39,481 nucleotides of DNA from a bacterium (GTDB taxonomy: Bacteria > Margulisbacteria > Marinamargulisbacteria > UBA817 > JAQBTH01). Under the pieces are notes generated by a model. It did no database searches, was not told where the DNA came from, and saw only the letters and a list, made by a program, of their open reading frames with translations. The translations under genes were made by a program, and so were the position numbers. The stretch lies in the NCBI GenBank assembly GCA_027623425.1, contig JAQBTH010000010.1, forward strand, positions 1 through 39,481, in the 5' to 3' direction. Shown piece by piece: positions 16,396-24,849 of this stretch. Position 1 is the stretch's first letter. Every line of letters begins with the position of its first letter.

Positions 16396-17652
16396 TTATG
16401 TCACATCCTTTATGGGTTCTAATTGACGAATTTCTTGTGTGGCAGCTAAACCAGCAGCTTGTGCCATCAGCCTATATACAGGTAAGAAGGGGAACGCGTT
16501 CTTGGAATCATCCATGCGAAATGGAACAAACTGCATGCCTTTGGAATTTAAATTATCCCTAGCACCTTTATCCGCATGAACACGCAAAAAACCACCAACG
16601 GGCGTATTCGAAATTTGGTATAAAACAACTTCACTTGTACCCCTGTCGTATTTTTGTTTGCTTGGAACGCCTTCTTGAATAATAAAACTAGTATTTAAAA
16701 CCGAACTCTTTCCCTTATTCATTTTGTTGCGACCTTTGCGGTTTAGTTCCTTGATATCGGATGGATCTTCAATTGCCATAACACCCATTCCGTAAGTACC
16801 CGTATTGGCTTTCAAAAATATAAATGGTTTCTCATTCACATTATGCTCATTAAATTTAACTCGTATTCGCCCAAAAAGATCACTGGCCTTATCCATCAAA
16901 ATATCCCGATCAGCGGCTTCATTAATATCAATATTATCTACAGAATCAAACAGTGTACTCAAAAGCCAAGGATCTATCTCACTGCAATTCACTTCACTGC
17001 ATAACGCAGTTAAATAACTATTGGCTAATTCAAAATGATTGGATTTCTTTCTGGAATGCCACCCTGCGTGAATAGAAGGCATTATTGGGATATTCAATTG
17101 AAACATTTCGTCTGGTATACCTTGGCTAAGGTCATTATTCAAAATAATCATATCCGCAGACAAAGACCCATTCGCAAGCGATGAAACCGCATATTTAATA
17201 CAATAAACGTCTAAAATAGCACCCGTCGCAGTCTCTAACTCCACAACCCCTTTTTTGGCACACTCCGGAAAGTTATGATCCAAAAAGGTGGCTACCGTTG
17301 CATTAAATCCTGCAGCTTCAACTATTTCCTTTAGAACCTTCACATTTTCAAAATACCACTTATTACGAGTATGTTCTTCTGCCACTATCAAAATATTCTT
17401 ACACGGATGAACGCGGGCATTTATCGCGCGCCGAAGCTCAAATATAGCGGATTCTAAACCACCTAGTGATAAATTATTGAAGCCAGCTGGAAAAATATTA
17501 GTATCTACTACAGCCATTTTATAGCCCGCATCACGAATATCCACACTGGTATAAAGCGGGGCATCAATATAGGGTGATTTACCATCCATCCATTTCTGAA
17601 TACAACCAGAGTTTTTAGTAATACAATCAAGTAAATTATCAAGTTGGGTCAA
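16396..17652 (-). CDS. gshA: glutamate-cysteine ligase, Acidithiobacillus ferrooxidans-type family
   Basis: Makes gamma-glutamylcysteine, the first step of glutathione synthesis. The 418 residues do not resemble E. coli GshA or the plant type. They match what I remember of the separate T. ferrooxidans family: SVDIRDAGYKMAVVDTNIFP near residue 36, NNLSLGGLESA, FIFLKANTGTYGMGVM near 275 and EGVPSKQK. Its place directly before gshB supports the call. The start is TTG with AAAGG about 8 bases upstream, just after the cmoB stop. The family is uncommon relative to the E. coli type. Confidence 0.88.
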   Translation of the reverse strand: MTQLDNLLDCITKNSGCIQKWMDGKSPYIDAPLYTSVDIRDAGYKMAVVDTNIFPAGFNNLSLGGLESAIFELRRAINARVHPCKNILIVAEEHTRNKWYFENVKVLKEIVEAAGFNATVATFLDHNFPECAKKGVVELETATGAILDVYCIKYAVSSLANGSLSADMIILNNDLSQGIPDEMFQLNIPIMPSIHAGWHSRKKSNHFELANSYLTALCSEVNCSEIDPWLLSTLFDSVDNIDINEAADRDILMDKASDLFGRIRVKFNEHNVNEKPFIFLKANTGTYGMGVMAIEDPSDIKELNRKGRNKMNKGKSSVLNTSFIIQEGVPSKQKYDRGTSEVVLYQISNTPVGGFLRVHADKGARDNLNSKGMQFVPFRMDDSKNAFPFLPVYRLMAQAAGLAATQEIRQLEPIKDVT

Positions 17653-17654
17653 AA

Positions 17655-18626
17655 TTATTGCCTTTCACATAACACCATCGCACGCATAGGAGCTGGGTAT
17701 CCCTCACGTGTAAGTGTGTTGTCATCTGGATTTAAAAACTGAGCTAAAGAAGTGGGGGTACTCCAGGGTGTTGGGCGCTGTTCAGACGGGCGAGTTCGAT
17801 CACAATGTATCACATCAGCGGAAAACCCTTGATTGGACAGTTGATTCAGTAAACGCGAAACAGTAGGTAATTGACGCACATTTGGCATAGCCGCATACCT
17901 CCCCTTAGGAATTAACACATCATCGCCATCGCCAGGGATAACGAGTGTTTCTAGCACTATTTTACCATTGGGACGCAACAAAGCCTTAAGTTGCCTTAGA
18001 GCTGCATCAGGGTCCCGTCGGTGATATAAAACACCCATACACATAATCGTATCAAACTCCTCTTCTAAAGGTAGTAAATCATCTATTCCTAGCAATAAAT
18101 ACCCCATATTTGTTGGTTGAACATACCTGTAATACGACAAGAACTGGTAAAAAGGTAACGGCATAGGATCTACACCTAGAATATACTCAGGATTATAGGG
18201 TAGGGTACGGCACATGTAATAACCACAGTGGCATCCCAAATCTAATACACGCTTACCAGAAAATAAATCATGAGCCAAATGTGAAAAGCGATCCCACTTC
18301 ACGTCACTTCGCCATTCCGCGTCAACAGTAACACCAAAATAATTAAAGGGGCCTTTACGCCATGGCTTTAACCCTTTCAGTGCACTCTCAATAGCAGCTG
18401 GCGCCATTGATGAAGAAATAGCACCAGACAGTGAGACAGTCTCAGAAGACGCGTCCAGAACACAATCTGAAGCTTCGGGCAGAGAATTCAAAAAACCATT
18501 AAATCGTTTACCATTAATACCATCTACCTGTTGTTGGTACACAGCGGCATAATCCGCCCAGAATTTAGTATGTAAACCTGAGAACTGAGACGATAGACGA
18601 TTTTGAAAATGACCTAAATAATCCAA
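17655..18626 (-). CDS. cmoB: tRNA uridine-34 carboxymethyltransferase
   Basis: Transfers the carboxymethyl group of carboxy-SAM to 5-hydroxyuridine at wobble position 34 of tRNAs. The 323 residues have the CmoB core GPFNYFGVTVDAEWRSDVKW and the SAM-site VLDLGCHCGYYM. FDTIMCMGVLYHRRDPDAAL, KIVLETLVIPGD and the C-terminal EGYPAPMRAM follow. CmoA, which makes carboxy-SAM, is not in the window. The start is a TTG without a clear Shine-Dalgarno sequence just after a glycosyltransferase gene. An in-frame TAA upstream prevents an earlier start. Confidence 0.94.
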   Translation of the reverse strand: MDYLGHFQNRLSSQFSGLHTKFWADYAAVYQQQVDGINGKRFNGFLNSLPEASDCVLDASSETVSLSGAISSSMAPAAIESALKGLKPWRKGPFNYFGVTVDAEWRSDVKWDRFSHLAHDLFSGKRVLDLGCHCGYYMCRTLPYNPEYILGVDPMPLPFYQFLSYYRYVQPTNMGYLLLGIDDLLPLEEEFDTIMCMGVLYHRRDPDAALRQLKALLRPNGKIVLETLVIPGDGDDVLIPKGRYAAMPNVRQLPTVSRLLNQLSNQGFSADVIHCDRTRPSEQRPTPWSTPTSLAQFLNPDDNTLTREGYPAPMRAMVLCERQ

Positions 18627-18637
18627 TGGAATTTAAA

Positions 18638-20164
18638 TCAGTAGGTAAAGCGGTAAAACGTAAAATTAGGCGAACGGCGATACACACGCAATTCACGAAC
18701 TTTAAATTTACGCTGAAAAAACCGAAGGGCAGCAGCACGATCAGTACGATTATGAACAACAATCACCTGCGTATCTGGATTCAAGGCATTTAAAACCACA
18801 CCAGATGCAGGCACCATGCGCTTTCCAGTGCCTTTGTAATATTTATCCGTATAGAGCTGAATAACACTGGAGCCCCACCACGACTCAGGGCCGCTAGACC
18901 CAGGTGCGTACACAATTTGCATATCCATCGCTTTAATTATTTCTAAATCCTGAGTCTGACCAAATGAAGAGTGCTGCAACGCCGATTGAGACATGTAGGA
19001 GTTATAACAGGTCATCAATAACATCGGAATTACAATTGAAATGCCTAAAAATTGCAAATGACGACCAATCCAAATCTTTTGCTTTACGTTGATTAGTACA
19101 CCACCTAATAAAAGTACATAAGCTAAGGCTAAATACACTTGTGCATAATGGTGAGTAAAACTATAGGTACGAAATACGGTTACAAGAATAACCCCTGTGA
19201 ACAACATTACGGAACTGCTAAAAAATAAAATATTCCCCCAGAATAATCGAACGCCAACAACATAGATCAACAACATGATAAATAACGCCACATTAATTTG
19301 ACCAAAATTAAAATCCAAAAAGACGAATTGTTTTAAAAGCCACATCCACGACCCTACCTCTACCATGCCAGCATTAAACACAGCTATGAACTGAGTTTTA
19401 ATCAAATCCAAATTAAGTCCTAAGCGATTAAGAATTAAAAAGTTCAATAACCCACACCCTAACCCAACCCACAATACAAGTGTGTGTAAGCGTTGAAATT
19501 CAGGAACACGGCGTTTAAAAAACAAGAAACTCCACACCATAACAACTGCAAAATAACTAGGCCAATCCGCCAACAAACTCAGACCCAAAAGGGTTAAAAA
19601 TAGGGGCCGGTTATACGGATGGCTTTTTTGACGCGACAACAAAATGAGTGCCCCTAATAAAAGGGTGATATTCAAATGATAAAACTGCCACTGATCTTGA
19701 TACATGCTATTTAGGGGCAGAACCACATAAAGTAAACTTAAAAACCAACTTGCAAACATGCTTTTTGTGGATAAAAACAACAAACAAAATAACAACACTG
19801 TGGAAGTCATGGAAAAAAGTAAGGCAAATGTACGTGGTACCCATTCGGAATAACCAAACAGCTTTGTATGCAATTTAAATAAAATTGAGGAGAGGATAGG
19901 GTGGGATAGGGTATTACGAACCGATTTCACCTCGCCTTTAGTATCAAATTCCACATTGGCAACACCCAAAACGCTACCCCCAGTGGCGTTAGGTAAGGAA
20001 TTACTGTGTAACGCTTGTCGCAATTGAGAGGCATTATTGTGATGCACATGAAGGCGACCATCAGTAAATGGCAAACCAATTCGAGCAAATGAAATCATCA
20101 GCTGAATTCCTAATAAAACGGTAATTAAAAAGACCAAACGGCCATTCTTGAAAATTGAGAGCAT
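18638..20164 (-). CDS. multi-spanning GT-C glycosyltransferase (GT39/ArnT-like)
   Basis: Integral membrane protein of 508 residues with about 10-12 hydrophobic helices. The N-terminal helix (12-28) is followed by a periplasmic loop with the acidic DGRLHVHHNN segment, where the catalytic Asp of polyprenyl-phosphate-sugar GT-C enzymes usually lies. A C-terminal soluble tail (about 405-508) contains LRVYRRSPNFTFYRF. It probably modifies a cell-envelope glycan or lipid; the substrate is unknown. AAGGTGA precedes the ATG. It is the first gene of the cmoB-gshA-gshB-grx run and divergent from pth. Confidence 0.75.
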   Translation of the reverse strand: MLSIFKNGRLVFLITVLLGIQLMISFARIGLPFTDGRLHVHHNNASQLRQALHSNSLPNATGGSVLGVANVEFDTKGEVKSVRNTLSHPILSSILFKLHTKLFGYSEWVPRTFALLFSMTSTVLLFCLLFLSTKSMFASWFLSLLYVVLPLNSMYQDQWQFYHLNITLLLGALILLSRQKSHPYNRPLFLTLLGLSLLADWPSYFAVVMVWSFLFFKRRVPEFQRLHTLVLWVGLGCGLLNFLILNRLGLNLDLIKTQFIAVFNAGMVEVGSWMWLLKQFVFLDFNFGQINVALFIMLLIYVVGVRLFWGNILFFSSSVMLFTGVILVTVFRTYSFTHHYAQVYLALAYVLLLGGVLINVKQKIWIGRHLQFLGISIVIPMLLMTCYNSYMSQSALQHSSFGQTQDLEIIKAMDMQIVYAPGSSGPESWWGSSVIQLYTDKYYKGTGKRMVPASGVVLNALNPDTQVIVVHNRTDRAAALRFFQRKFKVRELRVYRRSPNFTFYRFTY

Positions 20165-20222
20165 ATTGTTTCACCTTATCTACATTGAATTAGCCCTATT
20201 ATACCAAGAAGAAAGCAAGTTA

Positions 20223-20241
20223 TGCTACATTAGTAAGCATG
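20223..20241 (+). promoter_or_regulatory. pth leaderless promoter
   Basis: The extended -10 TGcTACATT at 20223-20231 is followed by 7 bases and the pth ATG at 20239. No Shine-Dalgarno sequence is present. Confidence 0.6.
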
Positions 20242-20796
20242 AAGTTAATCGTAGGTTTAGGAAATCCTGGAATTGAATACGAAATGACGCGGCACAACGC
20301 CGGCTTTTTAGTTGTTGATCGACTAATCAAAGAACACGCGTTAAATGAGCTCGGATTAAAGTTTAAGTCGATGGTCTACAGTGGAACGATACACAACGAA
20401 AAAATAGTGGTGATAAAACCGTTAACCTACATGAACTTGTCCGGAGATGCCGTTATTGCGGCGAAAAACTTTTACAAAATGGAAAACCAAGACATATTAA
20501 TCGCCTACGATGATTTTGAGTTACCACTTGGCACGCTTCGTATAAAAGCAACAGGTAGCGCCGGAACCCATAATGGAATGAAAGACATTATCCTGAAATT
20601 AGGCACAAATGAAATCCCACGTTTAAGAATAGGAATAGGGCCAAAACCGCTTCAATGGCAAACAAAAGACTTTGTTTTAAGCACGTTTGCTAGCCAGGAA
20701 TTACCTGAACTAAAAACAACCATAGGAAATGCCCAATCCGCACTCAATAACTGGGTGACAACGGATATAGACAATGCCATGCGTCATTGTAACTGA
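20239..20796 (+). CDS. pth: peptidyl-tRNA hydrolase
   Basis: Releases peptides from prematurely dropped peptidyl-tRNA. The 185 residues are typical. The N-terminal GLGNPGIEYEMTRHNAGF contains the conserved Asn and the catalytic His. KPLTYMNLSG, YDDFELPLG with the catalytic Asp, and GSAGTHNGMKDI follow. The gene stands alone with a leaderless promoter, divergent from the glycosyltransferase gene. Its first residue is fixed by the promoter spacing and by the family N terminus MKLIVGLGNPG. Confidence 0.97.
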   Translation: MKLIVGLGNPGIEYEMTRHNAGFLVVDRLIKEHALNELGLKFKSMVYSGTIHNEKIVVIKPLTYMNLSGDAVIAAKNFYKMENQDILIAYDDFELPLGTLRIKATGSAGTHNGMKDIILKLGTNEIPRLRIGIGPKPLQWQTKDFVLSTFASQELPELKTTIGNAQSALNNWVTTDIDNAMRHCN

Positions 20797-20847
20797 AATC
20801 GCAGCTAAGAATACTGCAATAAAAGACAAAAACCAGTCTCATTTCAA

Positions 20848-20863
20848 CATAATATATATTATG
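20848..20863. repeat. 16-bp perfect palindrome
   Basis: CATAATATATATTATG reads the same on both strands. It lies between the convergent pth gene and the F-box-like gene. It could be an operator or a chance A+T palindrome. There is no gene start beside it. Confidence 0.45.
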
Positions 20864-20905
20864 CGACATTATTATTAACAAACTAAAACACAACCAAACG
20901 AAAGA

Positions 20906-21946
20906 CTAGATAGACATTGTGCTTAATATCGCTTTTGGGTTAGATAGCAACGCCAACACACCTTTCCAATCGGCATGTTCATAACGCGCTTGCTTTGAAT
21001 CTCTATCCCCACCACCATCGGAATCATCAGAAGAATGAACCAAAATCGTATAAACGCGAGATACTCGAGAATGAGATACGTCACAAGTTAATAACACTGA
21101 TTTGAACCTGGAATTAAAAAGTCTAGTTGTCATTCGTAATAGACCTGTCACCAACTTCCCAGAATCAGTAAAACAGGCCGAACTTTCGGCTGCGTTCCAA
21201 TGTGCTCCACCAGAAGAAGAATGAATAAACACTTGCCCCGCAGAAAAAGTAGGGTTCGACACAAATTTTCCTATTTCCTTCCAACTACCAGAACAGGAAA
21301 ACATACCAAATACATCCTTAACTGCTATAGTCCCATATACTAAACTATCGCGAGCTACTCCACCATCAAACTCATGAGATCGCGATATTCCCAAAGTCAA
21401 TTTTTCAAAGCCACCTTTCGCAAACCAGCTAGATAAAATTTTAAATTCAGTACCATTTAAATCCAGAAATTCAGGTGATGCCATTCTTAGCATTGGGCTA
21501 TCTATGCCAAGTTGAAAAGTCGACGCTCCCTTTAAATGACGCGACAAAGCAGTCTGATCCCCAGCATTCATTTTGTGTACTGCCGGTTGAACAAAATCTC
21601 TAAGAAAAGTAAACGCACTATTTTGAATTGCTTGAGGAAGCCCCCAACGCGGCGTTGCAACCGCCATTCGGTAGGCACAAACAGACTGACAGCAACTTCG
21701 CGAGATTTCAGAAACGGCAAACAAACTAGCCTCATCTAAATAATCGAAAACCTTAATCAACAATTCAAAAGGCCCTGAAATAAGCGCGCCTAAAATGCCA
21801 CCCTGCTCCACTTGATTTGCAGGTTCGGGGGTTAAAACAGGCAAATCGCATAGCGACTTCGCTTTTCGAATATCACCACTACTTAATTGCGGCCCCTTTA
21901 CAGGACTTGCTAAACACAGTGCATCTATAATTGATATGTCCGTCAT
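20906..21946 (-). CDS. unknown protein with an F-box-like segment
   Basis: 346 residues from the ATG at 21946; a GTG three codons earlier is possible, but the purine-rich AAGGTGGGGG fits the ATG better. I do not recognise the family. Residues about 57-94 (GPFELLIKVFDYLDEASLFA, then VSEISRSCCQSV) follow the F-box pattern LPxELLxxIFxYLDxxxLxxxxxVSxxC. No leucine-rich repeats or other substrate domain are obvious. The rest is Ser- and Gly-rich with a Ser/Asp-rich stretch near 315, and there is no signal peptide. It lies 64 bases after the acidic gene on the same strand, probably as one transcript. A host-directed effector is possible but unproven. Confidence 0.5.
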   Translation of the reverse strand: MTDISIIDALCLASPVKGPQLSSGDIRKAKSLCDLPVLTPEPANQVEQGGILGALISGPFELLIKVFDYLDEASLFAVSEISRSCCQSVCAYRMAVATPRWGLPQAIQNSAFTFLRDFVQPAVHKMNAGDQTALSRHLKGASTFQLGIDSPMLRMASPEFLDLNGTEFKILSSWFAKGGFEKLTLGISRSHEFDGGVARDSLVYGTIAVKDVFGMFSCSGSWKEIGKFVSNPTFSAGQVFIHSSSGGAHWNAAESSACFTDSGKLVTGLLRMTTRLFNSRFKSVLLTCDVSHSRVSRVYTILVHSSDDSDGGGDRDSKQARYEHADWKGVLALLSNPKAILSTMSI

Positions 21947-22010
21947 TTCCCCCACCTTTTTGGTTAGATTTCGTGCTCTAAGAAATAGCCTATTTCGAAG
22001 AAATTGTCAA

Positions 22011-22679
22011 TCAGTTCTTACCAAATTCATAGCTTAAGCTTTGAATTTGTGGGTCATCCGCAAAATTAGAATTCTCGGAAAAAGCAGTAAAAATACGACC
22101 CAAAGCACTTCTAGGCCCAGGCATATTTAACGAAAGAGCATGCACCAATTGCTGTTGCAATTCTATAGTTACCTGTTCAGGAGACTCACCCAAATTACTA
22201 TCCCCAATACTCAAAATCTCAGAGGTGGCAAATTCAACAAAAAACTCTTCAACCATGCCTAACGCACTTTCCGCAAAATCTTCTTCAAGCTCACCAAACA
22301 AGGTGATTAACTCATCTAATGCTTCTGGATCGCCATAATCAGTAACAAGCTCAGATAAGGCAGAAATAGAATCCTCCAATTCAGATAATTCGCCTGCCCC
22401 ATCCAAAATATCGCGATAAATTGACACTGCGCCATAACCACGTTTTTTCAAATCATTCATACGCTGACGTTGCTTCGGATTTTGTTGCACATCAGACGAC
22501 GACACATAGGCATTCTCATCGTCTTCTACATCTCCATCGTCTTGCTCCATATCCAACACGTCAGACAAGCTCACATCGTCTTCTTCATTTTCTTCGGAAG
22601 GCAACCATTCTGCCAATTCCTCAGCATCTATTTCTACAAAGTCATCATCATCTGTTGAACTGTTAAATTCTATCGACAT
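22011..22679 (-). CDS. unknown, strongly acidic helical protein
   Basis: 222 residues from the ATG at 22679 (MSIEFNSSTDDDDF). An upstream in-frame ATG at 22763 gives a signal-like N terminus, but it overlaps the divergent gene and its -10 box. AAGGAAGGTG lies before 22679. Residues 1-70 are dominated by Asp, Glu and Ser. A basic patch (KQRQRMNDLKKRGYG) and a run of amphipathic helices follow to the end. The general shape recalls secreted or chaperone-bound proteins, but I cannot name a family. It precedes the F-box-like gene. Confidence 0.55.
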   Translation of the reverse strand: MSIEFNSSTDDDDFVEIDAEELAEWLPSEENEEDDVSLSDVLDMEQDDGDVEDDENAYVSSSDVQQNPKQRQRMNDLKKRGYGAVSIYRDILDGAGELSELEDSISALSELVTDYGDPEALDELITLFGELEEDFAESALGMVEEFFVEFATSEILSIGDSNLGESPEQVTIELQQQLVHALSLNMPGPRSALGRIFTAFSENSNFADDPQIQSLSYEFGKN

Positions 22680-22718
22680 TTGGGCGTCACCTTCCTTGAT
22701 TTTATAAGACTGAAAAAA

Positions 22719-22737
22719 TGATACAATACTTAGAATG
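22719..22737 (+). promoter_or_regulatory. leaderless promoter of the UGPase-LpxB-like gene
   Basis: The extended -10 TGaTACAAT at 22719-22727 is followed by 7 bases and the ATG at 22735. The same TGaTACAAT and 7-base spacing recurs at menA. Confidence 0.65.
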
Positions 22738-24849
22738 ACAAGCGCAACTAAAACTGATTTCAAATTCTACTTAAACACCTGGCAGTCGCAAGAATCCTTA
22801 GACAAACGGTACCAAACGTGTCAGTCGCCGAAGGAATCCCTCTTAATAGAGTATACATCCCTTATACCCGCCTCCGAATCACTTGAAACCTTATTTCAAA
22901 AATGCGTCATTATTAAGTTAAATGGTGGCCTAGCAACCTCAATGAGTCAGACCGGCCCAAAGGCATTAGTGCCACTAAATGCACGCCACAACATATTAGA
23001 TAAATGCATTTTGAATCATCTAAAATTAGAGGATAAAGTACAAAAAAAGATACCGTTCATGTTTATGCTAAGCCCTTTCACAAAGTCACAAACATTAAAG
23101 GAAATGGAAAAGAGCTACCCCGAATTTACCTATGATTATGTCACCCAATCTGAAATTCCCAGATACAATACAAGCCAAAAATGCCAAACAACCCTAAAAG
23201 CGCCACCTGGTCACGGGGAATTAATTCTATTGCTTCAACAATCAGGCAAATTAAAACAGTTGGTTGAAAATGGTATTGAGTACGCATTTATAAGCAACAT
23301 CGATAACTTAGCTGCGAATGCTGAGCCAACTATATTGAATCACTGCATTACTCACACGCCACCACTGTTAATGGAAGTGGTTAAAAAATCACCTCAAGAT
23401 AAGAAAGGTGGGATAGTCGCTCAATTAAGCGATGGGTCACATACCATCATAGAATCAGCCGAGCAAAACCAACTACCTGATGCGTTGCAAGCCCAGATTC
23501 AAACTTACCCATATTTTAACACCAATAATTTATGGATACACCTGCCTAGCCTACTTACTTTACTCGAAAGAAATGCATTTCCACTCCAAGTACTGGGCAA
23601 TAAAAAACGCATCAATAATCAAGACACCATTCAATTTGAAACTGTTATCGGAAAGTTACTTGAGTCCTATGAGAAACCACAATTCCTATTAGTGGATGAG
23701 TCCCGTTTCTGCCCCATTAAATCAGACGACGATCTGAAAAAAATTCAAACCAGCCAAGCCTTTCACCTCGTCATTCAAAGTAACTCTCCAGGAGAACTTA
23801 GCCATTGGGTCGCCCCCATCTGCAACAGCATTCAATCACAGTTTCCAAACACCGACATCGAGTTGTTTTTAACACCATGCCAATATTCAAGCGGTGAGGA
23901 ATATCAATTTGCAAAAACATTGCCTAATATCACCCATGTGCATTCCCCCGATGACACATTAAAAGCGATGCTAACACCACCTTACCGAAGACAAAAACAA
24001 TCTGGTGGGGCCGTATTATTTTTAGGGGGTGACCCAAATTACAGCAAACAATTGGCACGAAAATTTGGTTACCCGGCATTTGCCTATGCAGAACGTCCCT
24101 TAAAAGGGTTCGAAAAATGTTTTACCAATAAACATGATGGTGATTTGATGGAATCGGCAATTTCCCCGGAACCAGTTGATCGTGAAAAATTGTGTCGGAA
24201 ATACAATCTGGATCCAAACTCAGCATATTGCCTATTTATGCCAGGATCCAGGCGCAAGCATTTTGAACCACTATTTCCATTAATGAGTGAGATTATTTCA
24301 CAAATACGAAACATGCATGCCGATTTTAAGCCACTCATTCTTATCGCACCTTTTATTGAAAAGGAGCTAGAAGAGTCCATCGTGAGAACAAACAATGAAA
24401 ATGCACAATTTGTACTCAGAGCCGATAGTAAAGAGTTAATAAGCATTGCAGAAATGATGGTAAGTATACCTGGAACAAATACCATTGAAGCAGGATATTT
24501 AGGTACGCCCATGGTCTGCATATTACCAACCAATAAACCTGAAGCATTAATTTTCGATGGCATCCTAGGTTTACTTAGCACGCTTCCTGTCGTAGGGTTA
24601 CTCGTTAAACAAGTTCTAATCCAACTCGCGACAAAACACTTCACCTATTTCTCTAAACCCAACATTCAACTTAATAAACCCGTAGTACCAGAATACGTGG
24701 GCAAATTAAACACATCCGCACTAGCAACTAAAATTGCAACGCACTTCTACGATAAAGCTGGGCTCGCTCAACAAAAAAAGGCATTAAAAGAACTACGACA
24801 AAACAGAAAAGTTGCCGACACAATCGTAAGAGAAATACTTACATTTTAA
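22735..24849 (+). CDS. fusion of UTP-glucose-1-phosphate uridylyltransferase (UGP1 type) and LpxB-like glycosyltransferase
   Basis: 704 residues in one uninterrupted frame. Residues about 15-335 form a eukaryotic-type UGPase: KLNGGLATSMSQTGPKALV at 61-79, PPGHGELI, SNIDNLAA and FNTNNLWIHL. This part should make UDP-glucose or a related UDP-sugar. Residues about 342-704 resemble LpxB and its cyanobacterial relatives: a SNSPGELSHWV start, the PGSRRKHFEPLFPLM motif near 501, SIPGTNTIEAGYLGTPMVCI near 577, and PEYVGKL near the C terminus. LpxB uses a UDP-sugar donor, so the fusion may channel UDP-sugar to a glycolipid. The product is inferred. The gene is monocistronic with a leaderless promoter, and its stop overlaps the next convergent gene by 11 bases. 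Confidence 0.8.
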   Translation: MTSATKTDFKFYLNTWQSQESLDKRYQTCQSPKESLLIEYTSLIPASESLETLFQKCVIIKLNGGLATSMSQTGPKALVPLNARHNILDKCILNHLKLEDKVQKKIPFMFMLSPFTKSQTLKEMEKSYPEFTYDYVTQSEIPRYNTSQKCQTTLKAPPGHGELILLLQQSGKLKQLVENGIEYAFISNIDNLAANAEPTILNHCITHTPPLLMEVVKKSPQDKKGGIVAQLSDGSHTIIESAEQNQLPDALQAQIQTYPYFNTNNLWIHLPSLLTLLERNAFPLQVLGNKKRINNQDTIQFETVIGKLLESYEKPQFLLVDESRFCPIKSDDDLKKIQTSQAFHLVIQSNSPGELSHWVAPICNSIQSQFPNTDIELFLTPCQYSSGEEYQFAKTLPNITHVHSPDDTLKAMLTPPYRRQKQSGGAVLFLGGDPNYSKQLARKFGYPAFAYAERPLKGFEKCFTNKHDGDLMESAISPEPVDREKLCRKYNLDPNSAYCLFMPGSRRKHFEPLFPLMSEIISQIRNMHADFKPLILIAPFIEKELEESIVRTNNENAQFVLRADSKELISIAEMMVSIPGTNTIEAGYLGTPMVCILPTNKPEALIFDGILGLLSTLPVVGLLVKQVLIQLATKHFTYFSKPNIQLNKPVVPEYVGKLNTSALATKIATHFYDKAGLAQQKKALKELRQNRKVADTIVREILTF

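Noticed and set aside
22680-22763. Signal-peptide start (MKSVLVALVILSIVSFF) for the acidic protein
   Set aside because: This extension overlaps the divergent gene's start and its -10 box. A good ribosome site precedes the internal ATG at 22679.
24084-24644. 186-codon minus-strand ORF inside the LpxB-like domain
   Set aside because: It is a shadow of a well-supported coding frame, with no ribosome site or recognisable domain.
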